From positions 1 to 42,730 of the forward strand of contig QGNQ01000014.1 in assembly GCA_003228175.2 (NCBI GenBank): a stretch of 42,730 bases of DNA, written 5' to 3'. Made by a program: the position numbers and the translations under genes. Source of the DNA: Chloroflexota bacterium (GTDB lineage: Bacteria; Chloroflexota; Dehalococcoidia; Bin125). Shown one piece after another: positions 9,652 to 18,583 of the stretch (the stretch's first letter is position 1; each line of letters opens with the position of its first letter). The notes below the pieces were generated by a model, which had not been told where the DNA came from, searched no databases, and saw only the letters and a list, made by a program, of their open reading frames with translations.

Positions 9652-11499
9652 CTATTCCACCGTCACAGTCTTCGCCAGGTTCCTCGGTTGGTCCACATCG
9701 GCGCCACGCCCCGTCGCCAGGTAGTACGCGATCAGCTGTGCCGGGATCGCCGTCGCGAACGGCGCGATCAGCGGGTCGCAGGCCGGGATCGGGATGAACA
9801 CGTCCACCGCCGACGCAAGCTCCTCGTCACCCTCCGTGCCCACCGCGATCACCGTCGCATCCCGTGCCTGCACCTGCTGAATGTTGCTCCACATCTTGTC
9901 GTACAGCGGATCCCGAGGCGCAAGCGCGATTACCGGCATGTTGCGATCGATCAGCGCGATCGGGCCGTGCTTCATCTCCCCGGCCGGATAACCCTCCGCA
10001 TGGATGTAGGAAATCTCCTTGCACTTCAGCGCCCCCTCCATCGCCACCGGGTACTGCAGCCCGCGACCCAGGTAGAGGATGTGGCCGATATGCCGGCAGA
10101 TCCGGCCCACATGCCGGCACAGATCTTTCTGCGCCAGCGCCTGGTCCACGATCCCCGGCGCCGTCATCAGCGCTTCAACCGCGTGCTCCAGCTTCGCGCC
10201 CTGCAAGTAGCCGCGCACCTGCCCGATCCGACACGCAAGCAGATACATCGCCGCCATCGACGCCACGAACGTCTTCGTCGACGCCACCCCGATCTCCGGA
10301 CCGCAGCGCAGGTAGATCGCGGACCCGTCCGCCATCCGCGCCGCCTCTGACCCCTCCACGTTCGTCACCGCAACCCGTGGGGCCCCCCAGTCGTCGCGGA
10401 CCTGGGCCATCGCGCCCAGCGTGTCCACCGTCTCCCCGGACTGCGTCACCGCCACCACCAGCGTCTCCGGACCCAGCAGCGGCTCGCGGTAGCGGAACTC
10501 CGAAGCGTTGTCACAGTCCGTCGGCAGCCCCGCCAACCGCTCCATGTAGAACCGCCCCACCATCCCCGCGTGCATCGACGTCCCCATGCCGATGATCAGC
10601 ACCCGCCGCAGCGAGCGAATCTGATCGTCCGTCAGCGTCACGTCCTCCAGCGACACGCCGGCCGGGTTCACCCGCGCCCGGCCCCGGATGCAGTCCGACA
10701 GCGCTCGCGGCTGCTCCATGATCTCCTTCTGCATGAAGTGCTTGTAGGGCCCCTTCGCCACCGCCACCGGATCGAGATTCACCTTCACCGGCTCGAACGG
10801 CACGGCCTCGCCCGCCAGGTCGCGGATCGTCGTCCCCGCCGCAGATACGACCGCCCATTGCCCGTTCTCCAGCGGCTGCACCAAGGTCGTGTGCGGCAGC
10901 AGCGCCGGCAGGTCGCTCGCCAGGAACATCTCCCCCTCACCCACCCCCAGCACAATCCCGCCCGCGTTGCCCAGCCGCGCCGCGTAAATCTGATCCGGCT
11001 GCGCCCGCTCCATCGCCACCACAGCGTTGCCGCCCTTGATCTCGCCCAGCACGCGCTGGAACGCCTCCGCGAAGTCAGCCCCCTCGCGCAGGTATAGCCC
11101 CATCAACTGCGGGATCACCTCGCTGTCCGTCTCCGATGTGCACGTCACCCCCGCCTGCCCCAGCTGCGCTCGCAACTCCCGGTAGTTCTCCACGATGCCG
11201 TTGTGCACGACCACCACCGCGCTGTCGTCTGAGACATGCGGATGCGCGTTGCCGTCAGAGACGGCTCCATGCGTCGCCCAGCGGGTGTGCCCAATGCCAA
11301 TCCGGCCCGCGGGCGGATCCGAAATGCTGGCCTCCAGCTCCGCCAGCTTCCCCGACCGCTTCAGCACCGCCAGCGCGCCGTCATGGTCCAGCACCGCGAT
11401 CCCGCTGCTGTCGTAGCCGCGATAATTCAGCCGCTGCAGCCCCTCCAGCAAGACCGGGCCGGCCGCCTGCTTCCCCACGTAGCCAATAATCCCGCACAT
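9652..11499 (-). CDS. glmS: Glutamine-fructose-6-phosphate aminotransferase (isomerizing)
   Basis: GlmS makes glucosamine-6-phosphate from fructose-6-phosphate and glutamine, the first step toward UDP-GlcNAc for peptidoglycan. The protein starts MCGIIGYVGK, so the catalytic N-terminal Cys is exposed after Met removal. The class-II glutaminase domain continues through GIGHTRWATHG. Two SIS sugar-isomerase domains follow, with GMGTSMHAG and VTQSGETVDTL motifs, and the end is the conserved NLAKTVTVE. The 615-residue length is normal. AAAGG lies about 9 bases before the ATG. GlmU, which completes the route to UDP-GlcNAc, is encoded 19 kb away on the same strand. The 79-base leader is too short for a glmS ribozyme. 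Confidence 0.98.
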   Translation of the reverse strand: MCGIIGYVGKQAAGPVLLEGLQRLNYRGYDSSGIAVLDHDGALAVLKRSGKLAELEASISDPPAGRIGIGHTRWATHGAVSDGNAHPHVSDDSAVVVVHNGIVENYRELRAQLGQAGVTCTSETDSEVIPQLMGLYLREGADFAEAFQRVLGEIKGGNAVVAMERAQPDQIYAARLGNAGGIVLGVGEGEMFLASDLPALLPHTTLVQPLENGQWAVVSAAGTTIRDLAGEAVPFEPVKVNLDPVAVAKGPYKHFMQKEIMEQPRALSDCIRGRARVNPAGVSLEDVTLTDDQIRSLRRVLIIGMGTSMHAGMVGRFYMERLAGLPTDCDNASEFRYREPLLGPETLVVAVTQSGETVDTLGAMAQVRDDWGAPRVAVTNVEGSEAARMADGSAIYLRCGPEIGVASTKTFVASMAAMYLLACRIGQVRGYLQGAKLEHAVEALMTAPGIVDQALAQKDLCRHVGRICRHIGHILYLGRGLQYPVAMEGALKCKEISYIHAEGYPAGEMKHGPIALIDRNMPVIALAPRDPLYDKMWSNIQQVQARDATVIAVGTEGDEELASAVDVFIPIPACDPLIAPFATAIPAQLIAYYLATGRGADVDQPRNLAKTVTVE

Positions 11500-11542
11500 G
11501 GTTGGATACCTTTCCGCTGGCCCACCAGGCTCACGCGCCTCA

Positions 11543-11557
11543 CTACTCGACGAGTAG
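11543..11557. promoter_or_regulatory. Perfect palindrome in the glmS leader
   Basis: CTACTCG-A-CGAGTAG is a perfect 7+1+7 inverted repeat in the 79-base gap between the DUF512 gene and glmS. As RNA it could form a 6-bp stem with a 3-base loop, but no T tract follows, so a terminator is unlikely. An operator is possible. Seen directly; function is a guess. Confidence 0.3.
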
Positions 11558-11578
11558 ACCCGCGCCCACCCGCCCCCG

Positions 11579-13033
11579 TTACGCCCCGTCCGGTAGCCCC
11601 GCGACCGGCGGCACTGGGCCCGGCTCCGGCGACCAAGTCCGCCCGTTACTCCGAGCCCCGCGCGCTGCCCCCGCCTCGCTCCCCGGCGCAGCCGTCAGCC
11701 ACTCCACGACTTCGCTCAACGTATAAACGAAGACGGGCGTGCGGCCCAAAGCGTTCCCCAAATCATCGACCGTCATGTCGTCAAGGAAATGGCGTCCGTA
11801 GTAATCCAGGCTCGCCCGCGGCAAAAAGATCGGCGCATCGTCCCCCAGCCCCGCCTGCGCCCCATCCTGCAGCGCCGCCACGTAGTCCGCGCCCGGAATC
11901 AGCCCCGACACGTTCACCCGCCCGCCGAACAGATGATTCGGCACCGCCACCACGCGGAACTCGACGTTCAGCAGCGTCCCCGCCTCCGCCGCCAGCCGCC
12001 GCAATGTCGGCGCGATCAGCGTCCCGCAGGCCAGAACCGCCTGGCTGCTGCGCGATGGCCCCACACGGCCTGCACGGATCCGACGTCGCAAGCGCGCCCA
12101 ATCGTCCAGCAGGCTGCGCGTCATCCCAATCCCGTTCTCGTATTGCGGCAAGCCGTCGTAGCGCGCCGCCGAGGGAATCCGTGCACCCGCCGTCAGATAG
12201 AACTCGTCCGACGCATACACGCGCGACCCGCCGCCCGCCGCCCGCGACGCGCGTTGCCACCGACCGATCAGCCGCAGCGCCCGCCCCGCCTCTGCCGGCG
12301 TATGCACCCGCATCCCGCCGTGCTTGATCCGCGCCTCCCCATCCACGCTGTTGCCCACCGGCACCACGCCAATGCTGCGCACGTTGTCGTGCCCCATCAG
12401 CTCGCCGATCGTCTCCTCCAGCGCCGCCCCGTCATTCACGCCCGGGCAAAGCACCACCTGCGTCTGCACATCAATCCCAATCGACGCCAGCCGCCGAAGC
12501 TGCACACGCACATCCGGCGCCCGCGGGTTGCCCAGCAACTCCCGTCGCAGCGTCGGGTCGGTCGCGTGCACGGACACGTTCAGCGGGCTCAGCCGCTGCT
12601 CCGCCATCCGCGTCCAATCGTCGTCCGTCAGGTTCGTCAGCGTCACGAAGTTGCCGTGCAGGAACGACAGCCGGTAGTCGTCATCCTTCACATAGAGCGG
12701 CTTGCGCAGCCCCTTCGGCAAGCCCTTGAGGAAGCAGAAGAAGCACTTGTTGTTGCACAGCGACGTGCCCCCAAACGCCTCCCCCCCAAACTCGATACCC
12801 AGCGTCTCGTCCGTCGGCTTCTCAAACTCCACGACGCCGAACTCGCCATCGTGGATGACGTCCAACTCCACCACCTCGTCCGTCGTTTGGAAGCGGAAGT
12901 CAATCGCGTCGCGTGGCGCAAGACCATTCACCGCCAGCACCCGGTCGCCCGCCTGCAAGCCCGCCTCGGCGGCCAGGCTGTCCGCTGCGACGGCGGCGAT
13001 GCGCTCCCCGGCGGCGTCGCGCGTAGGCGTCAC
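11579..13033 (-). CDS. DUF512 family radical-SAM protein with N-terminal PDZ-like domain
   Basis: The 484-residue protein begins with a PDZ-like segment (SLAAEAGLQAGDRVLAVNG, about residues 18-36). A radical-SAM cluster motif C-x3-C-x2-C follows in CNNKCFFCFLKGLPKG (about residue 93). The C-terminal half is the DUF512 region, ending in a Gly/Pro-rich tail of about 35 residues that I do not recognise. This architecture is widespread in Clostridia, Cyanobacteria and Chloroflexi as a 'putative Fe-S oxidoreductase'; its substrate is not established. The start is GTG at 13033, one base after the ispH TGA, so the two are almost certainly co-expressed. IspH is also a 4Fe-4S enzyme, but a functional link is only a suggestion from position. 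Family call strong, function unknown. Confidence 0.88.
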   Translation of the reverse strand: MTPTRDAAGERIAAVAADSLAAEAGLQAGDRVLAVNGLAPRDAIDFRFQTTDEVVELDVIHDGEFGVVEFEKPTDETLGIEFGGEAFGGTSLCNNKCFFCFLKGLPKGLRKPLYVKDDDYRLSFLHGNFVTLTNLTDDDWTRMAEQRLSPLNVSVHATDPTLRRELLGNPRAPDVRVQLRRLASIGIDVQTQVVLCPGVNDGAALEETIGELMGHDNVRSIGVVPVGNSVDGEARIKHGGMRVHTPAEAGRALRLIGRWQRASRAAGGGSRVYASDEFYLTAGARIPSAARYDGLPQYENGIGMTRSLLDDWARLRRRIRAGRVGPSRSSQAVLACGTLIAPTLRRLAAEAGTLLNVEFRVVAVPNHLFGGRVNVSGLIPGADYVAALQDGAQAGLGDDAPIFLPRASLDYYGRHFLDDMTVDDLGNALGRTPVFVYTLSEVVEWLTAAPGSEAGAARGARSNGRTWSPEPGPVPPVAGLPDGA

Positions 13034-13034
13034 T

Positions 13035-13901
13035 TCAGGCCTGTGCGGCCGCGATCGCCTCGATGCGCGTCACCACCGCGTCGATCGACGAATCCGGCGT
13101 CGACGCGCCCGCAGTCACGCCAACCTTCTCGTGGCCCTTGAACCAGTCGTCCTCAATCTCCGAAACGCGCTCCACCTGATGGGTATCAACACCGTTCGCC
13201 TTCGACAGATCCGCCAAGTGGCAAGTGTTCGCGCTGTTGTGCCCCCCAACCACGATCATCAGGTCCACTTCTTGGGCCAGATCCCGCGTCGCCGCCTGCT
13301 GCGACGTTGTCGCGTTACAGAGCACGTTCACCACACGCAGCTCCGTGATCTGGTCGATCCGCGCCTCCATCAAGTTCGCCACGAACTTCGCGAAGCGCTC
13401 CGGCGTATGCGTCGTCTGGCTGATCACCCCCACCTTGCTCGGCAGGTAGGCCGGCAGCCCCTCCAGCGACTCGTCCGGGATCGTGATCCCCCGCCCCCGG
13501 CACCAGCCCACCACCCCCTTCACCTCCGGGTGATCGGGATCGCCAAAGATGATGATCGTGAAGCCCGCCTCCGCCAAGTGCATCGCCGCCAGTTGCGACC
13601 GCTTCACGAACTGGCAGGTCGTGTCGATCACCCCGAAACCGCGCTCCTCGATCGTCTCGACCGTCGACTCCGACACCCCGTGTGCCGTAATCGCCACCGT
13701 GTCCGTCGACACCCCCTCCGTCGTCCGGCGCTCGTTCACCACGATGCCCACACGCTCTAAATCGGACACCACCTGGGGGTTGTGAACGACCTGCCCCAGC
13801 GTCGTCACCCGGTGACCGTCCGCCGACGCCTCCAGCATCATGTCCACCGCGCGTCGCACGCCGAAACAGAATCCCATGTCGCGTGACTTGATAATCTGCA
13901 C
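13035..13901 (-). CDS. ispH: 4-hydroxy-3-methylbut-2-enyl diphosphate reductase (IspH/LytB)
   Basis: IspH carries out the last step of the MEP pathway, reducing HMBPP to IPP and DMAPP with a 4Fe-4S cluster. The three cluster ligands are visible at Cys12 (MGFCFGVRRAV), Cys96 (DTTCQFVKR) and Cys195 (VLCNATTSQQ), matching the spacing in known enzymes. Conserved TLGQVVHNPQVV and VVGGHNSANT motifs bind the substrate diphosphate. The 288-residue length is typical. The start is GTG at 13901; it follows plsC by 21 bases and precedes the DUF512 gene by one base. Its presence shows that this organism makes isoprenoids by the non-mevalonate route. Confidence 0.98.
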   Translation of the reverse strand: MQIIKSRDMGFCFGVRRAVDMMLEASADGHRVTTLGQVVHNPQVVSDLERVGIVVNERRTTEGVSTDTVAITAHGVSESTVETIEERGFGVIDTTCQFVKRSQLAAMHLAEAGFTIIIFGDPDHPEVKGVVGWCRGRGITIPDESLEGLPAYLPSKVGVISQTTHTPERFAKFVANLMEARIDQITELRVVNVLCNATTSQQAATRDLAQEVDLMIVVGGHNSANTCHLADLSKANGVDTHQVERVSEIEDDWFKGHEKVGVTAGASTPDSSIDAVVTRIEAIAAAQA

Positions 13902-13922
13902 GCCGCTTCTCCGATCAGAATC

Positions 13923-14753
13923 TCACGACGCACCAACGTGGTCGCTCCGGGCGACATCCATGCCTGCCGCATCGGGCAGATCAGCGAAGCGCTCCCGGTA
14001 CACCCCACGATACGTCGCCGGTAATCGCACCGCAATTTCGCGCATGATCCGCAAGTGCCCCGCGTCCACCGCCTCCCGATCCACCTTGCCCTCCCGTTCC
14101 AGCCGGAACGCCTCCCCGAAAATCACGCGCACACGCGGCCGCTGCACAAACACCCGCCAGCCGCGTCGCAACTCCTGGCTGCCCGTAATCGCGACCGGGA
14201 CCACCGCGGCCCCGCTGCGCAGCGCGATCATCGCCGTGCCCGGGTGCGCCTCAATCAGCGCGCCCGTATCGGATCGATGCCCTTCCGGGAACATGCCCAG
14301 GATCTCGCCCCGCGCCAACAGCCGCTCCGCTTCCCGCAGCGCCCCCAGATCCGCCTCGAACCGACGCACCGGAAAGGCCCCCGACAACGCGAACAAGTGG
14401 CCCACGAGCGGTTTCTGAAACAGCTCGACCTTGGCCATGAACTTCGGCCAGCGCGGATACAGCGCTGCCGCCAGCATCGGCGGATCCGCCGACGCGAGAT
14501 GATTCGACACCAGGATCACGCCGCCGGACTCGGGCACGTTCTCCCGCCCCACAAGCTCCCACCGCGTCCAGGTGCGGAAAAAGAACCGCGCCACGACGCC
14601 GGCGGAGGCGACGTACCACACGCGCGACGGATTCGGCATGCCCGCCAGCCCCGCCCGTCGTAGCTTGGCCGACTCGCCAAACACTGCCCGGATCAACGCC
14701 CGGATCAACGCCCGCCCCACCCGTTCCCGGAACGCAGGTCCGCCCCCGCTCAC
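13923..14753 (-). CDS. plsC: 1-acyl-sn-glycerol-3-phosphate acyltransferase (PlsC-like)
   Basis: This 276-residue protein belongs to the PlsC/LPLAT family that adds the second acyl chain in phosphatidic-acid synthesis. The catalytic H-x4-D motif is His85-Asp90 (VSNHLASAD). The second motif is FPEGHRS (155-161), where His replaces the usual Thr of FPEGTRS. VVPVAITG forms a later conserved block. The N-terminal region is amphipathic and contains a small duplication (ALIRALIRA) produced by a 12-base direct repeat. The GTG start overlaps the cmk stop as GTGA, so it is translationally coupled to cmk, an arrangement common in Firmicutes and Chloroflexi. Acyl-donor preference cannot be told from sequence. 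Confidence 0.9.
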   Translation of the reverse strand: MSGGGPAFRERVGRALIRALIRAVFGESAKLRRAGLAGMPNPSRVWYVASAGVVARFFFRTWTRWELVGRENVPESGGVILVSNHLASADPPMLAAALYPRWPKFMAKVELFQKPLVGHLFALSGAFPVRRFEADLGALREAERLLARGEILGMFPEGHRSDTGALIEAHPGTAMIALRSGAAVVPVAITGSQELRRGWRVFVQRPRVRVIFGEAFRLEREGKVDREAVDAGHLRIMREIAVRLPATYRGVYRERFADLPDAAGMDVARSDHVGAS

Positions 14754-15523
14754 CCGCCCGAGCCGCCTGCCGACGCGGCATCGCCCAACTCCCGACGCAC
14801 AATCGCCAGCACCCGCTCGATCGCCGTCTCCAGGTTGTCGTCGCTCGTATTGATGTCCTCGGCCCCGTTCGCACGACGCAGCGGCGCCGTCACCCGGCTC
14901 TGGTCGATCGCGTCCCGGCGCTCCAAATCGGAGCGCACCTCGTCCTCGCTCACGCTGCGCCCCGACTCCCGAATCTGCGCCGCCCGACGCGCCGCCCGCA
15001 CCGCCTCCGATGCGTCCAGGTAGATCTTCACCCGTGCATCCGGCGCAACAACCGTGCCAATGTCGCGGCCCACCATCACGATCCCCGCCCCCGCCTGGCG
15101 TCGCTCCGCCGCAATCGACTGCTGTTGCCGCACCATCTGCTCGCGCACCCCGGGCACACTCGCCACCACGGAGACCGCGTCCTCCACCGCCTTCGTCCGC
15201 AAATGCGGCGTCGCATCGACGCCGTCCACCGCGATCGACGCCGTCTCCACGCTGCCCTCTGGCCGCTGCCCAACGCGGAGTTCCACCTCGCGCGCCAGCT
15301 TCGTCAGCGCCGCTGGGTCCGCCGGATCCCCATCGGCCGCATTCGTCAGCACCCCCCGCTCCAGGGCCGCCCAGGTCAGCGCCCGATACATAATCCCCGT
15401 GTCCAGCATCGGCCAGTCCAGCCGCTCCGCCACCGCCCGCCCGATCACCGTCTTGCCCGACGCGACAGGACCGTCAATCGCGACGACGCGCAAGCGGGTG
15501 GCCGGGGCGGAATCAGGCGGCAT
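14750..15523 (-). CDS. cmk: Cytidylate kinase
   Basis: Cmk phosphorylates CMP and dCMP. The 257-residue product has a P-loop GPVASGKT (residues 18-25). A CMP-binding insert follows, with the conserved VGRDIGTVVAPDARVKIYLDAS segment broken as VGRDIGTVV and IYLDAS. The lid/C-terminal region RRDAIDQSRVTAPL ends in INTSDDNLE. I chose the ATG at 15523 because MPPDSAPATRLRVVAIDGP places the P-loop at the normal distance. The frame is open further upstream but would overlap the pseudouridine synthase and read as low-complexity Gly/Arg. A TATACT box ends 7 bases before this ATG, so the message may be leaderless. It is followed by plsC with a GTGA overlap. Confidence 0.96.
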   Translation of the reverse strand: MPPDSAPATRLRVVAIDGPVASGKTVIGRAVAERLDWPMLDTGIMYRALTWAALERGVLTNAADGDPADPAALTKLAREVELRVGQRPEGSVETASIAVDGVDATPHLRTKAVEDAVSVVASVPGVREQMVRQQQSIAAERRQAGAGIVMVGRDIGTVVAPDARVKIYLDASEAVRAARRAAQIRESGRSVSEDEVRSDLERRDAIDQSRVTAPLRRANGAEDINTSDDNLETAIERVLAIVRRELGDAASAGGSGG

Positions 15524-15530
15524 CGACCCG

Positions 15531-15536
15531 AGTATA
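15531..15536 (-). promoter_or_regulatory. -10-like box 7 bases before cmk ATG (possible leaderless start)
   Basis: TATACT on the minus strand ends 7 bases before the cmk start codon. Transcription would then begin at or next to the A of the ATG, giving a leaderless mRNA. No Shine-Dalgarno is present in the short gap. Inference from spacing and from the similar arrangement at 18923-18928. Confidence 0.45.
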
Positions 15537-15561
15537 TGGTCGCCCGCGCTCACGCGGCCTA

Positions 15562-16371
15562 TCACTCCACTGCCGCCTCGTCCGACTCCAGATCGGCCGC
15601 CCGCCGCAGCCGCCGCAACTCGTGCACGGCCAGCGGGCGGATCGCCCCCACCTCCAGATCGCGCAGCAGGATCGGACCGAAGCGCACCCGGATCAGTCGC
15701 ATCACCGGATACCCCACGGCCTCGCACATCCGCCGCACCTCCCGCTTCCGCCCCTCCGTCAGAACCAGCACGATCCAGCTCGTCCCCGGTTGCCCCGCCG
15801 CCCCCGGACGACCCGGCCGCTTCGATCGCTTCGGCTTCGCCCGTGCGATGCCGTCCTCCAGCTCCACCCCCTCAAAGATCTGCTGCAGCGCCCGATCGGT
15901 CGCGTGCCCCACTAACTCCACCAGATACTCCCGTTGCAGGCCCGCCCGCGGATGGATCAGCCCGTCGATCAGCGGGCCGTCATTGCTGAGCAACAGCAAG
16001 CCTTCGCTATCCAGGTCCAACCGACCCACCGGCACGCAGCGGCCCGAGTCGGCCGGTAGGAAGTCCGTCACCGTCTTGCGACCGCGGTCGTCGCTGGCGG
16101 CGGAGAGCACGCCCGGTGGTTTGTGCAGCGCGAAGTACCGCAGCGGCTCGGCGCTCCCCAGCGGCTCACCATCGACGCTGACCGAGTCCCGCCGCAGATC
16201 GACCCGCACACCCACGTCCCGCACCACCGCGCCGTTCACCGCCACCCGTCCCGACTCGATCACCACGATCGACCCCCGCCGTGACGCCACCCCGGCCCGC
16301 GCCAGAGCCACCTGCAATCGCAGCCCCGCATCCGCATCGCTCTGCCCGGCGGCCTCCTCCAAATCGCTCAC
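15562..16371 (-). CDS. 23S/16S rRNA pseudouridine synthase, RluB/RsuA family
   Basis: The 269-residue protein has an N-terminal S4 RNA-binding domain (LQVALARAGVASRRGS, then GRVAVNGAVV). The RsuA/RluB catalytic domain follows with the hallmark GRLDLDSEGLLLLSNDG, placing the catalytic Asp at residue 119. Later motifs include KREVRRMCEAVGYPV and LIRVRFGPILL. It isomerises a specific uridine in rRNA; RluB (23S) is the likelier subfamily because the S4 domain is complete, but RsuA or RluE cannot be excluded. The start is a GTG at 16371, 17 bases after the nitroreductase stop. Co-location with cmk downstream is common in bacteria. Confidence 0.92.
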   Translation of the reverse strand: MSDLEEAAGQSDADAGLRLQVALARAGVASRRGSIVVIESGRVAVNGAVVRDVGVRVDLRRDSVSVDGEPLGSAEPLRYFALHKPPGVLSAASDDRGRKTVTDFLPADSGRCVPVGRLDLDSEGLLLLSNDGPLIDGLIHPRAGLQREYLVELVGHATDRALQQIFEGVELEDGIARAKPKRSKRPGRPGAAGQPGTSWIVLVLTEGRKREVRRMCEAVGYPVMRLIRVRFGPILLRDLEVGAIRPLAVHELRRLRRAADLESDEAAVE

Positions 16372-16388
16372 GCGCCCGCCCGCCCGCC

Positions 16389-17030
16389 CTACGCCGACCA
16401 GCGATCGAAGCGCATCACCTCGTCCAGCGGCTTCCGGGTCACGGGGCCAAACTTGCCCAGCGGGTAGCCCACCGGGATCAGGCAGTAGGCCGCCATCGTC
16501 TCGGGCAATTGCAGCGCCTCCGCCACCGCCTCCTGCTTACCCAGCGCCAGCGTCGTTGGGGCGGCCCCGAGACCAAGCGCTCGCGCCGCCAGCAGCAAGT
16601 TCTGCACACCCGGCCAGACCGACCCCGCCGCGTTCGGAATCAGCTTCTTCGTCACTCGTTCCTCGAACGCCGCGCACGCCACGATCAGCGCCGGCAGCTC
16701 GTGCATGTGCTGCATCTGCCACATCACCGCGTCCAGCATCCGCCGCTGCTTCTCCGACGATTGATGCCCCAGCGCGTCCAGGTTCTCCAGCCGCAGCCCC
16801 ACGTAGCCCTCAACCCCACGACGATTCAGGTCCGCCAGCGCCCGCTTCACTGCCGGATCCCGCACCACAATCCAGCGCGCCACCTGCATGTTCGACCCCG
16901 ACGGCGCCTGATTCCCCGCCTTTACCAGCTTGCGCAGCAGCGCCTCCGGCACCTCCCGGGTGTCCAGCCGACGCATCGCGCGGCAGTGGTACATCACATC
17001 GAAGACGTCCATCGGCTCGTTCTCAGTCAT
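16389..17030 (-). CDS. Nitroreductase-family flavoprotein
   Basis: This 213-residue protein has the NADH:FMN oxidoreductase (nitroreductase) layout. An N-terminal phosphate-contact motif (YHCRAMRRLDTREVP) is followed by NQAPSGSNMQVARWIVV for FMN binding. The later LAARALGLGAAPTT segment and the C-terminal IPVGYPLGKFGP are also typical. Such proteins reduce nitro compounds, quinones or other electrophiles, and the natural substrate is usually unknown. The ATG overlaps the stop of the lamin-tail gene (ATGA), so the two are coupled, although their functions look unrelated. Family call is confident. Confidence 0.9.
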   Translation of the reverse strand: MTENEPMDVFDVMYHCRAMRRLDTREVPEALLRKLVKAGNQAPSGSNMQVARWIVVRDPAVKRALADLNRRGVEGYVGLRLENLDALGHQSSEKQRRMLDAVMWQMQHMHELPALIVACAAFEERVTKKLIPNAAGSVWPGVQNLLLAARALGLGAAPTTLALGKQEAVAEALQLPETMAAYCLIPVGYPLGKFGPVTRKPLDEVMRFDRWSA

Positions 17031-18499
17031 TCTTGCTCCTCTGGCTCCGGAGCCCCGTCGCCGGTGGCGTCCGATCGGTATTCGCGATCATCTGGGACAT
17101 CGTCGTTCGCGTTGACTGGCACATCCGAATCGATCGCCCCATCCGAATCGATGTCCGGCTGATCGACCACTGCCTTCCCGCTCCCACGGCTACGCCACAC
17201 CCCACGCCCGCCGATCGCCGCGAGGGGCACGCCCAGCGCCACCGCAACCAGCGCCGCGGCCGGAATGCCGCCCCCATCCTCCGCTTCAGCGTCGTTTCGG
17301 GCCAGCCCAGGATCCGTTGCCTGCGTGTCGCTTCCCTCCAACTCGGCTGCCGCCCCATCACCTTCCCCGTCCCCGTTCGTGACCCCATCAGCAACCAATG
17401 AGGCCAGCAGCGGCGTCACCGCGGAGCTGCCCGGCGACGGATCCGTGTTCAGCACCCAACCCGCATCCGTCAGCGCGATCGACCGCCCCTCTTCGGGCCG
17501 AGGCAACGGTGGCGCACGATAGTCGGCCTCATCGACCAACCGCCCAAAGGCGTCGCGCAGCGTCACGACATCGCCGTCGTTCGCCAGACCATTTCCGATC
17601 CGCCCGTCCGCGATCGTCACGTCTGTCTGCCCCCCCGCCGCCTCAACGCCGCCGCCGATCACAAGCAGTCCGCCCGGCGGCAGGATCACGTCCCCAATTT
17701 CGTCGATCGCCGAGTTGTCCTCGATCGTCCAGCCGGCCAGGTCCACAGGCGTCTCGCCCTCGTTGCGCAGCTCCACCCACTCGAAGGCCGCGTCGTTCGA
17801 CACCTGACCGGCGCTGGCGAAGACCTCACTGATCCGCACCTCCGGCAGCGGACCCAGCGAGGCCGGGTCGGTCGCTGTGGTCCCCGCCTCCCCCGCTGCG
17901 CCCGGCGACGGCGCCGCCGCCCCCCAGGCCCCCTCCCCATCCCGCGCCAGCGACTGCCCCCGCACCGGCGGCGACAACACCGCGATCGTCCGATCGCTCC
18001 CCCACGACACCCCATCCACCGCCTCGCCCTCCGGGCTGATCAGCACAACGCGGTCGCCGCTATTGGCCAGCCCGTTCCCAATCCGGCCGTCCGCGATCAC
18101 CACCAGCGCCACATCACCCGGCAACTCCGCCGCCAGCAACGCACTCCCACCCACCACCACCCGCGCACCGCTCGCCAAGCGGACCGCCGGGATCGCATCC
18201 TCCGCTCGGTTGTCCGCCAGCCGCCAGCCTTCGAGATCGACCGACTCTGGCCCCAGGTTCGCGATCTCCACCCACTCGAACGCCGCATCCTGCGACCCCC
18301 GCCCCGCGTCGGCCAGCACCTCCGTCAGTTGCAGCCCTGTGATCGTTTGCGCTGCATTTGCCGAACGCCCCCACGGCGACGCAGCCAGGCTGATCGCGAC
18401 CGCCAGGAGACCAATGGTCACTAGAAGCACAGGGCCTGGGAGCAGAGCCAGAGTCGGACGCACGCCGTCTCCATCCCGCCACCTGGTATACCCCCACAT
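17027..18499 (-). CDS. Secreted/anchored protein with two tandem lamin-tail domains
   Basis: The 490-residue protein starts with a signal-like hydrophobic stretch (LLPGPVLLVTIGLLAVAISLAA, about residues 19-41, written here as LLPGPVLLVTIG and LLAVAISLAA). Two lamin-tail domains follow at about 53-200 and 223-360. They are clear duplicates: each has AAFEWVE, a DLxGW segment and IADGRIGNGLAN. A second membrane helix (AAALVAVALGVPLAAIGG, near residue 425) is followed by a basic patch and a long Asp/Glu-rich tail. The layout suggests export with C-terminal anchoring and a charged cytoplasmic tail. Bacterial lamin-tail domains occur in surface and nuclease-associated proteins; no nuclease motif is present. 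An internal GTG at codon 13 with GGAG six bases upstream is an alternative start. Function unknown. Confidence 0.8.
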   Translation of the reverse strand: MWGYTRWRDGDGVRPTLALLPGPVLLVTIGLLAVAISLAASPWGRSANAAQTITGLQLTEVLADAGRGSQDAAFEWVEIANLGPESVDLEGWRLADNRAEDAIPAVRLASGARVVVGGSALLAAELPGDVALVVIADGRIGNGLANSGDRVVLISPEGEAVDGVSWGSDRTIAVLSPPVRGQSLARDGEGAWGAAAPSPGAAGEAGTTATDPASLGPLPEVRISEVFASAGQVSNDAAFEWVELRNEGETPVDLAGWTIEDNSAIDEIGDVILPPGGLLVIGGGVEAAGGQTDVTIADGRIGNGLANDGDVVTLRDAFGRLVDEADYRAPPLPRPEEGRSIALTDAGWVLNTDPSPGSSAVTPLLASLVADGVTNGDGEGDGAAAELEGSDTQATDPGLARNDAEAEDGGGIPAAALVAVALGVPLAAIGGRGVWRSRGSGKAVVDQPDIDSDGAIDSDVPVNANDDVPDDREYRSDATGDGAPEPEEQE

Positions 18500-18583
18500 G
18501 AGATACCCATGCCGGGCAAGTGGCTGGATCGAGGAGTCTAGACGGTTGAGCGGATGGATCAGCCCTCCGCCGGGCCTAACGAT

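Noticed and set aside
11500-11578. glmS ribozyme
   Set aside because: The 79-base gap is shorter than the ribozyme and lacks its core sequence.
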